Made by a program: the position numbers and the translations under genes. From contig CP114562.1 in the NCBI GenBank assembly GCA_028865235.1, positions 62,001 to 126,000 of the forward strand: a stretch of DNA of 64,000 nt, written 5' to 3'. Within the stretch, counting starts at the first letter, position 1; every line of letters begins with the position of its first letter. The notes under the pieces were generated by a model. It was not told the DNA's origin. It saw only the letters and a program-made list of their open reading frames with translations, and ran no database searches. Positions 8,723-20,572 of this stretch are shown here, in pieces. The DNA comes from Candidatus Manganitrophus sp. (GTDB lineage Bacteria > Nitrospirota > Nitrospiria > SBBL01 > Manganitrophaceae).

Positions 8723-11700
8723 TTAAACACTGAACTTGACGCAGGCTAGCATTCTTAAATGCCGTACGAGCCTAACACGCAAGCCCTGGGGAGAGGATCT
8801 AGTCGTTGACATCCCCCGCTTTAGGAATATCGGTGCGGGAGCATCCGATCCGAACAGTTTCTTATTCCGGTTATCTTTCCATCGCGCGATACGGTACTTG
8901 AGTCTGTCTTCCACAGAGGGTCCGAATGACTGGATAGAACTGCCTTTCCGCAGGTAATTTGACTGCCAGACGGAAAACCTTCCGTCGACAACCTTTGAAA
9001 AGAGGGTCGCATAGCACCAGAAGTCGGTATTCTCGTCCGTCTGGCACATCTTCTCGAACCAGTGCCGTGCCCAGACATTGCGCTCGTAAGCGTATTTCGC
9101 AGCCTTATATGCACTTCCTACCAAACCGGCACTGCCTTCGTATCTCTTGAGGATTTCGTCATTAACCTCGTTTTGATCAGAAAAACCTGCGACCATAATG
9201 CCGCGGGAAATTTCTGACGGCTCCTCTTTTGCGTAATTTTGTCTCGATATATGCGGCCAGCAATTCCTGTTGGTCATTTAATAAGGCAGCAAACACCTCG
9301 AGAGCTAAATCGTGGTCAGTACCTACCTGGTCGAGGCGCGCGAAGCGCAGATCATCCAGGATAGGAGTCCGGACACCGGCCCAGATGGCCATCGCATCAA
9401 GACGAACACCCGCTGCGCCAAAGGTGAACCGTACCATCGGCTTGCAGTCCTGGACCCGGCGAAACAACTCTTCGGCTTTGCCGGGAGCTTTCCTCCCAAG
9501 AGCATGCGCCAACAAAAGGACAAAGTTGTGGACGGCTCGCAGCTTGGCGTTGTCAATGTTCATGAACAACCGATGCCAGCGATCGGCAAAATCTTCAGCC
9601 GTTTCAACTACAGTTGCGAATTCTTCGAGATCTATATTATTGAGGATGATGCGGGCCTTCGCCCGCGTGAGTTTGGTCTTGAACTCAATAAATGTATCAT
9701 GGGCGCGTCTCTGGCGCTGTTCGAACGCTTCGCTGCTTTCCGAAAACCGACACATCACCTCCTTGATGCTCCTTATTTCCGATTGCCGTTCACTCACGCT
9801 AAACTGACCGGGTTCATCATGAGCAAATGAACCGACCTGAAGCTCAATATCTGGTGCAAGAAGATCACCGCCAAGACCAGCGGCATAATTAATCGAGGCA
9901 TCAATACGGCGTGCGATTTCAAGAACCGTGTTGGCATCAAGCATTGCCGCTGCCCGGCCATACAGACGCGGTGAGATGCGGTTGAGGGCTTTGTCATGCG
10001 TGATCAATCCCCCTGCTGCGGCTTTCAGAAGTGCCATCGAGCCGTACCAGACTTCAATACTGTCTTCCCTTTCGGTATCCGCAGCATTCCAATTGCTTTC
10101 GGCGACCTGCCTTAACAACTCTTCATCTGCGCTTTGCGCGATGATACCGAGGGCTCCCGCCCGCACGCGTTCCGATTCTGACCGGAAGAGCGCCGCAACG
10201 CGCGTGCGAGCGTCCGCCGACAGCTGCACGGAGGTGTACCTGGCAAGTGCAAGCAGTAAATTCTGATGACGTTCGTTATTCTCGCTGCAAGCCGTTTTCA
10301 GAAGGCTCTCAAATTCCGCTTCATCCAGTGGCCTCGCCAGCTCCAACAGATCGAGCAGGATGTCTTCATCCGCTTCGTCCGACAATAAAATTTCCGCCTG
10401 CTCCCGGGCGCTGAAGAATGGGAATGCCAGCAGCAGTTGATACTGGGAGACAATCCACACGTCCTGCTCCGATAAGCCATCTGCCAGACCGGCGGTCTTC
10501 GCCTCATGCCGTTTTTTGACGAGTTCGTGTGCTTCTTTAATGGTAAGTAACGCATTGTGCTGACGGAGCTCGAACAATCCCTGGCGCAGAGGAAAACCTG
10601 TGCGTCTGAGAACATCTGCAGCGAACTCCCTGTGCTTTGCAACCGCGATTTCTGGTTTGAACCGGGCGATCCCTGGACGCGCCATGGCAAAGAAATGGTC
10701 TTCGGAGGTCTGGCCCATAAACTGTCGCATTTTGCTGACATCGATCGCCGCGTATTGCTCTACAGTTTGCGTTAGATTTTCCGGCTCTTCGGATGCTGGA
10801 TCGCAAGGGTCTGTCGCGCTGTAGCCCTCAATACGGCGCCAGCCTTCAAAATGGGGCCAGTCTTTGGTGAGTTGCTTCACCAGAGATTCTGCTTCCTTGC
10901 CATCGTCGGAGTGACCCGTTGCACGCAGGATATTCACCAGCGTCCATTTTCCCGTCGCCGACACATCAGCTTCGCGTAGCGGGGCACTCATCTCCAGCAT
11001 GGCCGCACGGGTCTGTGACCAGTCAACCGGATTCAGGCTCACAAGATGAATAAAATCCTTGAACGGCGCAGCACGGTCTGAATTCAGCGCGTACGAGAAG
11101 CTCCAGTTCAGAAGGCTTCCCGCAAAAGGAGCTAGAGGTTTCCCCGCGAGCAGTGACAGGGCAAGGCGTGATAGCCCGCTTAAATCACCTTCTTCTTTCG
11201 ATAAATTCTTTAAGATTGCCCGCTCATTTGCCGACAGGGCCTGAAGCTTCTCTTCGATCTTTTTACGGTTCTTCTCCTGTTCTTCCAATTCCTGCGAATC
11301 GTACGTTTGATTCAAAAAGATGGCCCGTTCCGGCGACAGTGAATAGACCGAAAGCCAGAGATGTAACTCATCGGTCATCTCCTTCCAGGCGCGACTGTCT
11401 CTGCCGGCTACGGTCAGCGCGCTTTCTATCCAGTCGAAGTTGGGTTGACGGCCCCCGGCAAGACTAAGGACACGTGCGCTGTCCATAAAACCTCGCGGTC
11501 GCTTTTTTGCCAGGCCTGCGAACGCCGGGAACTGGGTTTGGTCAGGATTCTGTAGCGCTACGAACCCCTTGATGACGGCGGTGGGAATCTCTTGCTCGAA
11601 GTGCTCCTCTGCCGCGGTCACTGTCAAAGCCGCCAGAACAACTTTCGCCGTGTCATCGAGTGCCGCGATTGGTTCAAGGATTGCGTCCAGTTCGGCATCA

Positions 11701-13385
11701 AGATTTCGGCCGTTCCTTTTCGCGGTGCGCAGCCGGTCGATAACAGAAAAGCCCAGCGCTAGTGTGAGACCATCATCCTTTAGGGAATAGCGCGTTGGAT
11801 CCCCCTCGACCGCATGGTAGAACCGCCCGTCCGCGACCGCTTCTATATCGGCATCAAAAATATTAAGGTCGTCCTGCTGCTTCGCCTTAACCCGAGATAT
11901 GATCTTCTGTGCATCCTTCTGCAGTCGGCGAGCAAACTCCCACGCCGGATGCGGCATGAGAGCATCTCGCTCGCTCATCCTCATATGTTCAAAGAGCAGG
12001 CGGCTGACACTGAGATCTTCGAAATTGGTGATATCAGCCTTATCCAAAAGCTCGAGCGCGATTCCCAGAAGGCGTGGGTTACGAAGGGATGCTCCTACGG
12101 CGGGATGCATGTCCGAATACTTAATCCCATATTTAGCCAGGATTTCGTTACGTTCATGTTCTGTCCATTCCGGAACATGAATTTCAGTGAAGGGCACAGA
12201 AAGGCGGTCTTTTACACGATGCTGGAAGTATGGCGTGCGCGCAGTAACAATAAGACGGCCGCCAAGCCGGTTCAGTTCATGAGCGATACTCTCGATGATC
12301 CGTGCCCAGTCGGATTCAGGCCTTTGGTTGATACCGTCGATTACGACGATGAGTCGGGGGTTACCCGTTGCCGGGTGGCTCCGCCACTGCGAAATCCTTC
12401 GGTGCCACCGCTTCCGGGTGATTTCAGTGATCTCATCCCCGGTTTGTTTGATGAGTTCAGAGATAAGGAGATCAACGACATCATTTTGCCAGGCTGCTCT
12501 GGCGAAACTGTCCAAACTCATGAAGATCATCAAGGGCTTTTGCGCCAAGGCAAGCCAACTTTGGGCCAAGATCCAGGATTTCCCATGCCCCTCGCCACCG
12601 AGGATGCAAACTACCGTCTCGTCCGGGGCGGCGGTGAAATAGGGGTGCAACTTGTCGGTCAGATCCTTGCGATCCCGAACTGCCGTGGTATTTGTATCAC
12701 CGGGCGACAATGGCTGGCCCAATACCACTTTCGCCCTTTTCCTGCTTGAGAATGCGTCGCTCAGCCAGTCAGTGTTCGCTCTTTGCGCAAGAGCCCATCC
12801 TACCGCCGGTTCATTGCACTGTGCGCGTATTCGGTCGGCGTGAAGTGCGAAATCCTGAGAATCTCTGAGGGCCTCGAGGGCTTCCAGTGCCTTCCGAAGC
12901 GTATTACCGTCTCTGATATTGCTCTTCAGGAATTCTTGCACCCGTGTTCCGCCCATCGCCAAGGCGACCGCGAACGGGGGTAGGTCTGTTTCAGACCAAT
13001 CGAGGATCAAAATGACAATGGCGTTCTGGATTCCGATCCCGCGTGCGTCATCTGCGAGCTGACTCCTGATCTGGGAAGTAGCACCAAGAACCCAAATTTC
13101 AATTTCAGTGTTCTTTATTGAAAGCTCTGCGATTTTTGAGAGCACCTTATCCCGAGGCACTGTGTAGTCGTAACGCTTCCCTTCAAAACAAATAGCATCC
13201 CCTTCATAAGTTGGTTTACCGTCGACTCCGAACTGCGATCCGCTACCTGCTAGCCTGAAAGGCACCCCGGAAATCTCACGAAGTGTCGCCCCTATAAGCC
13301 CCTCAAAACCTGTCTCTCCTGTAGCCGGCAGAGACAGAAGGGCAGCCTTGAGATCTTCAAGACCCTGACGAAATAACTGATTCAT
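8723..13385 (-). pseudogene. Avs-like STAND NTPase with N-terminal PD-(D/E)XK nuclease, frameshifted near C-terminus
   Basis: Start chosen at the ATG at 13385 (MNQLFRQGLEDLK); the open frame extends about 100 codons further but that extension looks random. Residues 20-130 resemble a restriction-like nuclease, with D63, E68 and K70 in GDAICFEGK. A P-loop (GGEGHGKSW, 263-271) and Walker B (LIVVIDG, 345-351) follow, then a sensor-like VTARTP. The remaining 1100 residues are helical, repeat-like and suited to target sensing. This order (nuclease, STAND NTPase, long helical sensor) is that of Avs antiphage proteins. The frame ends at 9177, but an extra A in the A-run at 9227-9230 explains the shift. 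The other frame continues with a conserved-looking tail to 8723, giving about 1553 residues. The family call is inferred from architecture. Confidence 0.7.
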
Positions 13386-13498
13386 CTGGTATTCCGTTTG
13401 ACGCCGTGGTTTGTTGAATGTTTTTCTGCGGTTTTTCGTTAGGCTGGTCACCTTCAGCCAATGCGATGCGAGCAAGGGTCCACCCCACCGGCCCCCGT

Positions 13499-13975
13499 TT
13501 AGGCCGCTTCGTAGGTTGCATGGGCAAGAATGAAATCTCCAACACCTTGATGGTATGAACACTCGAAGGGTAAAGCACCGGAGAACGGCATCTTGTGGTA
13601 CTTGATTTGTGCTGCAGCTTCCTCCGTTTCCGGAAAGAACGCGCCTCCCGGTTCCGAGAACAAGAAGAAGTCTCCGAAGTTGGCTCCACATTCACAGGTA
13701 TTAGCGAAGTACGTGGCCTCGGCAGTATGCGAGTAGCGCTTCATGTACCTATGGTTTCGCTGTCCGATATACTTGAATACCTCAAACGGCATCGAGCCGA
13801 TATTGCTCAAGAGGATCAGATCAGTTTGGTCTGAGAGATCTCCAATCTCATCGGCACGATCGAAGAGCTGGTGAGTACCAATGGCCACAACCGATTGAGG
13901 CTTACTGCACTTCCAACATTCCGCTGCTGAAGTAAGCAGGTAGACGGGGCAATCAATACGCATCTTTTCATCCAT
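13499..13975 (-). CDS. zinc-ribbon-like hypothetical protein
   Basis: The 158-residue protein carries two Cys pairs, CWKC near residue 20 and CECG near residue 94, that could bind a metal. An aromatic, conserved-looking tail contains GDFFLFSEPGGAFFP. Similar small proteins with CWKC and YYAN-CxxCG motifs are common and of unknown function. It lies 113 bp upstream of the STAND gene start and reads in the same direction, so the two may be co-transcribed. A partner role in defence is possible but is only a guess from position. Confidence 0.6.
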   Translation of the reverse strand: MDEKMRIDCPVYLLTSAAECWKCSKPQSVVAIGTHQLFDRADEIGDLSDQTDLILLSNIGSMPFEVFKYIGQRNHRYMKRYSHTAEATYFANTCECGANFGDFFLFSEPGGAFFPETEEAAAQIKYHKMPFSGALPFECSYHQGVGDFILAHATYEAA

Positions 13976-14135
13976 ACAGTTCCACGCTGTTCAGCAATCA
14001 TTTTTAGGTCTATTTTACATCTGACAAGCTAATGATTCAATTTGAATTTTGTGATGAAATTATGAAGAACCGGCATTGAGAAGATCGGTCAATAACAATT
14101 ACCGCTTGAAATCTATCGAATTCGATTGAAATTCC

Positions 14136-14314
14136 GGTAGTGGGTCAGTTTTGGTCGAGCGGGTTGATTTTTAGCCGTCATTCCCGCGTAGGCGGGAAAG
14201 CGCCTGTTTCGATTGTGCGCGTCAGCGCTTTCCAATCGCTTCGCGGAACGCAATCCAGCGCTCTCTGGATGCCCGCTTCCGCGGGCATGACAAATTTTTT
14301 TTTGACCCACTACC
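14136..14314. mobile_element. 179-bp MITE with terminal inverted repeats and 8-bp target duplication
   Basis: The ends are perfect 12-bp inverted repeats, GGTAGTGGGTCA (14136-14147) and TGACCCACTACC (14303-14314). They are flanked by an exact direct repeat GAAATTCC (14128-14135 and 14315-14322), as expected for target site duplication. The interior carries the very widespread CATTCCCGCG/CGCGGGCATGACA-type palindromic repeat. No transposase is encoded, and the frames inside it are repeat artefacts. It inserted immediately before a half copy of the dispersed repeat (14329-14345). Confidence 0.85.
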
Positions 14315-14322
14315 GAAATTCC

Positions 14323-15003
14323 TGTTCGCTTGTTTCAGGAAGAACTTCTCCATAGAATGTGAAATCATTCCCTATTCCATATGTGCATTAACAGGCGTGC
14401 GGTTTGAATTAGGAGGAAGGAATCCCCCTCGATGACCGAGCTTTATAGTCTTGTCGCTGTAAGTCCAAAAAGAAATAATGAGGAACTGGGCTTCCGTGCA
14501 ATAATCGGGAGGATAGAACATTCCGCTGAAAAAGCCTCGCAAAAACTAACAAGGCGAGTTATTTAACTCGCCCGAATCGACGAAATAGTGGGCTCCTTCG
14601 GGTCGATATTTAGGGTCAGAGCTGATCCGCTTTGAAAGGAACTATCCGCCTACTCTCCGTGTGGCATACTTAATACGAGCATTCTGTTTGGGTATTTATT
14701 TTATCGTTGACAGTGAGGCCTAAACTAGTTAGACTCATGCCCAGCCGTCACCCTGGCATGGAGGGTCTCCTCTAAAGGGGCCTCTGATGGGATCAATCAT
14801 TTAGAGTTGGTCGGTTTCCTTCGGCATTATTCTGAAGGATTGATGAACCCAAACTTTCCTCTCATATTTCTTCCCTTCATGGAATGCAAATTCATTCACC
14901 CTTCGGAAATAATTTTCTAACCCGGCCGAAGGCCTACCGGAGGTAGACTTCTCACCGCTGTCCCTTCTTACATAAATAGGATTTACTTTTACTCGGATAA
15001 GAA
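14323..15003. other. intergenic upstream of hamA with hairpin
   Basis: No gene is seen. A half copy of the dispersed repeat lies at 14329-14345 and a palindrome-family copy at 14474-14504. A perfect hairpin GGCGAGTT/AACTCGCC (14553-14560 and 14565-14572, loop of four) follows, without a T-run. The region is long enough to hold the promoter for the hamAB-like pair, but no consensus promoter stands out. Confidence 0.35.
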
Positions 15004-15762
15004 GTGAGTGGACAGATTCTTGATCAATGGCTTACCGCGAAAAAAGCCGACGTTGGCCGGCACGCGCTGTCCGTGATGGCGGAAGCCAATGGCGCGCGTG
15101 TCAAAATACTAGACGATTTGCGGCTGATGGTACAGGACCATTACGTCGCGCCGGATGTCACAGCTAAACGCATCGCTGAGCTTGGTGCGCCGCAGACCGC
15201 GGAGCTGCTTCGTGAGCATCTCCCTAAATCGAAAAAGATACGATCTGGAGATCTGGGTGAAATTCTCGCCACCGAAATTGCCGAGCGCCATTTAGGCTGT
15301 ATAGTTCCAATACGTCGACTTCGCTGGAAAGATGGTCGTGACATGGCTCTACGCGGTGATGACCTTGTCGGGTTAAGGCAAGGGAGAAAAAGGAAAATTC
15401 AGTTTCTTAAGGGCGAATCAAAAAGTCGAGCACAGCTTGCGCAGGACGTAATCGATGAAGCGGCCAATGCCCTCGACCGAGATATCGGACGGCCGACTCG
15501 GCACTCGGTATTGTTCATCGCGGAACGCCTCCGAGAACAAGGAGAGGATGATCTGGCAAGAGAACTCGAACAGGCCGTTCTCCAGAGCTTCCAAGGATAC
15601 ACGGTTGAACATTTGCTTTTCGCCCTCTCAGGGAACAACCCCGAGAGCCTTCTTTCCCAACATTTGAAGGAGTGCGAGAAGAAAAAGCGCCGGCGACATG
15701 CGGTAGGGGTTCATATCAGTGACCACGCTGCATTTATAGCCGAGGTGTTCGAGGCGTCTTAG
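15004..15762 (+). CDS. hamA: HamA-like (DUF1837-type) PD-(D/E)XK nuclease
   Basis: The 252-residue protein begins at a GTG behind a weak GGATAAG ribosome site. The nuclease signature runs from E86 (SGDLGEILATE) through D119/D120 (RGDDLVG) to E138-S-K140 (FLKGESKSR), the order of the HamA/AbpA (DUF1837) catalytic core. Its stop abuts the ATG of a long DEAD/DEAH helicase gene, the gene order of Hachiman (HamAB) and AbpAB antiphage systems. In Hachiman, HamB holds the HamA nuclease inactive until it meets damaged or invading DNA. The assignment rests on motifs plus context; the sequence looks divergent from textbook HamA. Confidence 0.65.
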   Translation: MSGQILDQWLTAKKADVGRHALSVMAEANGARVKILDDLRLMVQDHYVAPDVTAKRIAELGAPQTAELLREHLPKSKKIRSGDLGEILATEIAERHLGCIVPIRRLRWKDGRDMALRGDDLVGLRQGRKRKIQFLKGESKSRAQLAQDVIDEAANALDRDIGRPTRHSVLFIAERLREQGEDDLARELEQAVLQSFQGYTVEHLLFALSGNNPESLLSQHLKECEKKKRRRHAVGVHISDHAAFIAEVFEAS

Positions 15763-18700
15763 ATGGCTGAGTCGACTGAAGAACTTACGAGACGCCTCCA
15801 GGAGGTCGTCGCTCCGGGTTTCCGGGAGCGACTCCTCGACAAGGGTCTGGCGCGCGGTCTTATCTGGCAAGATGGAGTAATTCCTACAGATTCCCCTCCA
15901 TTTTCCGAGAGTCTCACCGCAGACCTTCTCGATTATGCACACACTGTATTGGCGATGGCTCTTCGTCTCAGGGCTCGCGAACCAGGTGCCGAGATCCTGG
16001 AGCGGGCGTTTCTAGTCGCCGGAGAAGCGATCGAGGCGGCCGTCCACCGCGGGGATGGGGGAATAGAACGCGGCTTCAATCGAGTGAGCGCCGCTGTAGC
16101 CTTCCATCTTGCCCGCTACGCAGCGCGGGCGTACTCGATCTTGCCGAATGGCACGGACTCAGAAAACCTCGCTCCGACAGAAAGAGCTCTCGTACAATTG
16201 TTACGACGTAAGCTCGACGAAATGTATGCTGAGTTCTCCACTTGGCTTCTCGACGGCGAGAACGAAGACAATAGTATCGCAGCAAGACTTCGTGACGACG
16301 CTGAATTTGATGAAGGCGATGCAGCCCACATCGTCATCACGACATTATTCATGCGTGCCTTGGCGCTCTTCGACCATGCCACCAGAACTGGAGATGCAGA
16401 ATCCGCCAACAAAGCGAAGCAACAATTAATTATGACGGCAGATGCGGCCCGCGACCTCCACGCAGTGAGTCACTGGTGGACTGCCACTCTGGCGTCCCAT
16501 CTGATCGATGAGCTGTGGCAGCTCAGCCTCTACGAGCAGATCCCTCTCTTGCCACCTGACGACGATGATCACGAACGATGGGACAAACTCCGACGCAGCT
16601 ACATCCAGCGTCTTCGAGCTGCCAAGCGAGCCGCAATTGAGCTTTGGCCTTCGCAGCTTGAGGCTGCGAAACGGGCGGTAGACCCGGCAGATGACTTGGT
16701 CGTGGCCCTTCCTACAAGCGCCGGCAAGACTCGAATCGCGGAGCTCTGTATCCTTCGTGCATTGGCAGCTGATCGGCGCATTGTTTACGTCACGCCGTTA
16801 AGAGCGCTGTCGGCCCAGGTAGAACGAGATCTTTCTGAGACGTTTTCGCCCCTCGGGATTTCGGTTTCTTCTCTTTATGGTTCGGCTGGCGTCGAAATTG
16901 GCGATGCTGAGACTCTACGCAAGGGCAAGATTGTCGTCTCGACACCAGAGAAATTGGACTTCGCTCTGAGGAATGACCCGTCGATCATTGATGATGTCGG
17001 CCTGATCGTGCTCGATGAAGGACACATGCTCGGCCCGAACGAACGTGAGGTGCGCTACGAGGCTCTGGTGCAGCGCCTTCTTCGACGATCGGATGCCGCG
17101 GAACGTAGAATCGTCTGTCTCTCTGCCTTATTCCCAACATCCGAGGAGATGAGCGATCTCGTCGCTTGGATTCGCCAGGATCAGCCTGGCGGTCCAGTGC
17201 ACTCAACATGGAGACCGACGCGGCAGCGGTTCGGTGTTCTTCGGTGGACAGGAAGCGCCGCGCGCCTCGAAGTTGTAGTTGAGGAGGAGAACCCATTCGT
17301 TCCACGGTTCGTCGAACAGCGTGACCCCCTGAAGGATCGACTAGGCACTCTCGCTTCCCAAACCCCGGAAGCAAATCGAGCCGCAAGAACGAACTCACTC
17401 TCGCAGCTGCCTGGCGATTCGTAGAACAAAAGAAAGACGTCTTAATCTTTTGCCCCTTCGTGGTTCCATTGAAACCCTCGGCACCCTTGCACTCAGGTGT
17501 ATTAACCAAGGAGTTCTCGCATTACTTCGCGAAATGAATCCTCGAGTTCAAGATGCGATGGCAAGCGGTGCTGAGTGGCTTGGAGCCGATCATCCCGCGG
17601 TTCGATGCCTGCAGTATGGTGTAGCGTTGCATCATGGTGGACTCCCCCCGCCCGTTCTTAAATGAAGTCGAGCGTTTACTTCGCTCTGGTGACTGTCCTC
17701 TGACCATCGCCTCTCCCACTCTTGCTCAAGGACTGAATCTTTCAGCCAGCGTCCTGCTGGTCCCGTCGATCTGGCGGAATAAAGATATTATTCCCGCAGT
17801 CGAATTTTCAAACGTTGCCGGACGGGCGGGGCGGGCGTTCGTCGACGTGGAGGGCCTCGTGCTCCACGTCATCTGGGAGGATACAGTTCGAAAGACAAAT
17901 TGGGCACTAGAGAACTGGGCAGAGTTAGTCACTGCAGCGAAAGCGACGCGGGTCAACAGTGGACTGTTACTTCTTACGATAAAAATCTTTAAGCGTATCG
18001 CAAACGCGGCAGGAATTCCCTTTCCAGAGGTAGTGGACTACATCACCGGGCAGGACGGCGCTTGGGATTTTGGCAGGGATGCAGCGGATAGCGTCGAGAG
18101 CACCCATGCGGGAGCAGAATGGGAGCGTGACATCGCTTCTCTCGATTCGGCGATTCTTGCCTTACTCAACGCGGAGACTGCCGACGATGCCGTCCAATCC
18201 GCACTGAACGCCGTTCTCGAGGGCTCACTTTTCTCCCGACAGCTTTCCGAGAAAACGGAAGAGGTTCAAATTCTACTCCAACGATTCGTCGTAGCTCGCG
18301 CATCTCAGATCTGGTTGAAGACAAATCACGTTCAGCGGAAGGGGTACCACGCAGCCGGAATTGGTCTCCGGGCAGGTCAGTTCCTAGATGCAAACCTTAA
18401 TATACTCGTTGACCTTCTTTTACGCGCGGAAACTGCGATTACTCAGGGAGACGCAGCAAATGCGGCTCAAACTATCGTCAATTTCGCTGAACTTATTTTC
18501 CAAATAGCCCCGTTCCGCCCACCGGTCGACGTTCCCACGTGGAGGGATGCATTGAGGGCGTGGATGGAAGAACATCCGGCCGCAGAGGTTGTCAGCATCT
18601 GTGGCGATAATGGCGTTGACTTCCTTCAAGAGGGATTAATTTATCGGTTACCGTGGGCGATGGAGGCAGTACGGGTTCACGCTGCTGCGATCGCCCACGA

Positions 18701-19226
18701 GGGTGCCGATCGACTTCAGGGGCTGGCTGCCCTCGCGGTGGAGGCTGGAAGTGCTAACCGCTGCGTAATCACGCTTCTACGCTGCGGGCTCAATTCACGG
18801 GAGGCCGCTATCACCGCCGTGACGACAACGGGCGCGTCGTTTGACGACCGAGCAGGGATGCTAATGTGGTTGAAGTCCGATGAAGTAGAATTGAGGAGTA
18901 ACGAAGACAACTGGCCAACACAGCAGAGCCGACACGCCTGGCTTCATTTCTACGAATGGGAGACAAAGAGCAATCGAAGAAACTGGAGGCGCGAATCTTA
19001 TGAACTCCCTGTGCAGTGGCATGTCGGTCCACCAGCCTCCGGTGTCCATGTCATTATTGAACCAAATGGTACCGGTGCCGGCAGTACCGTGTTGTCCCCG
19101 GATTTTATAAAACTGGGAATCTTGAAGTCATCTTGGCAACGACCACGTCAATACATTGTGGGTACAAAAGTTGGAGCACAACCAGGGACAATTACAGTTG
19201 AGTACTTTGGACCGCCATCCTTGTAG
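15763..19226 (+). pseudogene. hamB: HamB-like superfamily 2 helicase, three frameshifts
   Basis: The ATG follows the hamA stop directly. An N-terminal region of about 300 residues precedes helicase motifs: Walker A PTSAGKT (317-323), STPEKLDF, DEGH (418-421) and SAL. The frame stops at 17422, but the C-terminal helicase domain continues in three successive frames. These contain AAWRFVEQKKDVLIFCP, then VALHHGGLP, then IASPTLAQGLNLSA and FSNVAGRAGR. The lesions are a one-base deletion around 17340-17395, one C missing at 17453-17456, and one C extra in the C6 run at 17644-17649. Corrected, the protein has about 1154 residues with a long helical C-terminus. It is either a dead helicase or a badly called stretch of sequence. 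Confidence 0.65.
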
Positions 19227-19612
19227 ACAAGGGATCTGATCTGCGATCAGAGCAATCGGGATTGGCGTAGCATCCGGTGTAAAAATAATAAGGGCCTACG
19301 ACATGCTTATTTTGAATTCTTCTTTTCATCTTCTGTTAATATCGTAGAATACATACGAATGAAAAGAACTGATATTTCAATTTCATGCCGACAGTAACGA
19401 TTGATGTTATCGGACCCCGGCAACATGAAATTTGTCCCGGCGAGATTATCCAAGTGGTGGAGTGGTAAATGAAACGAATGAAGCAATACCTTCAGGTTCC
19501 TGAGGTGTGAGAAGGTACAGGATTTTTCTGTTTTCTCCTGCTACAGGTCTGTGGCATAATACGCCGATGGAATCGGGCATAAAAAATGACTCCTCCTCAC
19601 GAATAATGACCC
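19227..19612. other. intergenic upstream of restriction-modification genes
   Basis: No gene is supported here. There is a short self-complementary stretch near 19233-19247 (CTGATCTGCGATCAG) that may end hamB transcription, and an AT-rich section around 19300-19400. No controller-protein gene for the restriction system is visible. Confidence 0.3.
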
Positions 19613-20572
19613 ATGCCCATTAACTCTGACAAGCCGCATTTATGGAAAGCCGACACTCGCGCATCGGTTGACCAGTTCAATCAATGGTTCATTGCCAGCG
19701 CGCCGAAGGCATACCGCGAAGTCCGCCGACAGACGGTTGAGAGCGTGGAGCAAGGTCTTCTAAAGACAGAAGACCTCACACGTATCACGCCGGAAGTGGT
19801 AAAGCAGACCCCGGCAATTTTACAGGTGTTGCGCATGTCCACCTGCCCGCCCCTGGCGCGCGACCGGCTCATCGGCCTTGCCGACTCCACCAAGAACCTC
19901 GTCGGCACACTTGAAAAAGGCAAGCTTCCGCCGCAACTCTCTCCGGATTCTCTAGAAGCCCACCTTGGAAAGATTGTCGGTATTATCTCTCGAATGCTCG
20001 ATGTCGACATCTTCCCGTGGCTTGCCGAAAAGCGCCGCCCTACGGAAGAAGAACGCTATCGCTCATCAACCATTATTGCCGACCGGCTCTGCGGAGCCTT
20101 GGCAGACCCTATTGTAAGAAATGCACAGGAGGAGCGGCAGCTTAGGCTTATCGAGAAATATTTGACCAATCGCGGCTATGTATTTCAGGCGCCCCCGCCA
20201 GCAACACAACTTATAGAAATGCAACCGGGCACTTTTGCTTTCAGGCTCAACGTCGTGACGAAATCTCATCCGGAAGCGAAGCCGGTTAAAATTCCGATCG
20301 ATACTGTTATCCAGCCCAAGGGCGTGGCACTTCCACACTTGCCGATTCTGATTGAAGCAAAATCCGCAGGAGACTTCACCAACGTAAACAAGCGTCGCAA
20401 AGAGGAAGCCGCTAAAATCGCCCAGCTTAAGGCGACCTTCGGCCCGCAGGTGATTTTCGTGCTCTTCCTGTGCGGTTATTTTGACCCGCCCTATCTGGGG
20501 TATGAGGCCTCCGAGGGCATCGACTGGATATGGGAGCACCGCATGGAAGATCTCGCCCAACTTGGAATATGA
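19613..20572 (+). CDS. XamI-family type II restriction endonuclease
   Basis: The 319-residue protein matches the XamI family pattern. The start has KPHLWKADTRASVDQFNQWF and PKAYREVR. The catalytic core is near the C-terminus, with D230 (KIPIDTV) and E248-A-K250 (ILIEAKSAGDFTNVNKR). The prototype XamI cuts GTCGAC; whether this protein keeps that specificity cannot be read directly. The stop codon overlaps the ATG of an adenine methyltransferase in an ATGA junction, so the pair is translationally coupled. Expressed together they cut unmethylated incoming DNA and protect the host. Confidence 0.8.
   Translation: MPINSDKPHLWKADTRASVDQFNQWFIASAPKAYREVRRQTVESVEQGLLKTEDLTRITPEVVKQTPAILQVLRMSTCPPLARDRLIGLADSTKNLVGTLEKGKLPPQLSPDSLEAHLGKIVGIISRMLDVDIFPWLAEKRRPTEEERYRSSTIIADRLCGALADPIVRNAQEERQLRLIEKYLTNRGYVFQAPPPATQLIEMQPGTFAFRLNVVTKSHPEAKPVKIPIDTVIQPKGVALPHLPILIEAKSAGDFTNVNKRRKEEAAKIAQLKATFGPQVIFVLFLCGYFDPPYLGYEASEGIDWIWEHRMEDLAQLGI

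Noticed and set aside
11814..12749. 311-codon frame on the plus strand inside the STAND gene
   Set aside because: Antisense to a conserved NTPase domain, with no ribosome site or recognisable motif.
14113..14355. Overlapping frames within the MITE
   Set aside because: They translate the common palindromic repeat and lie between its terminal repeats.
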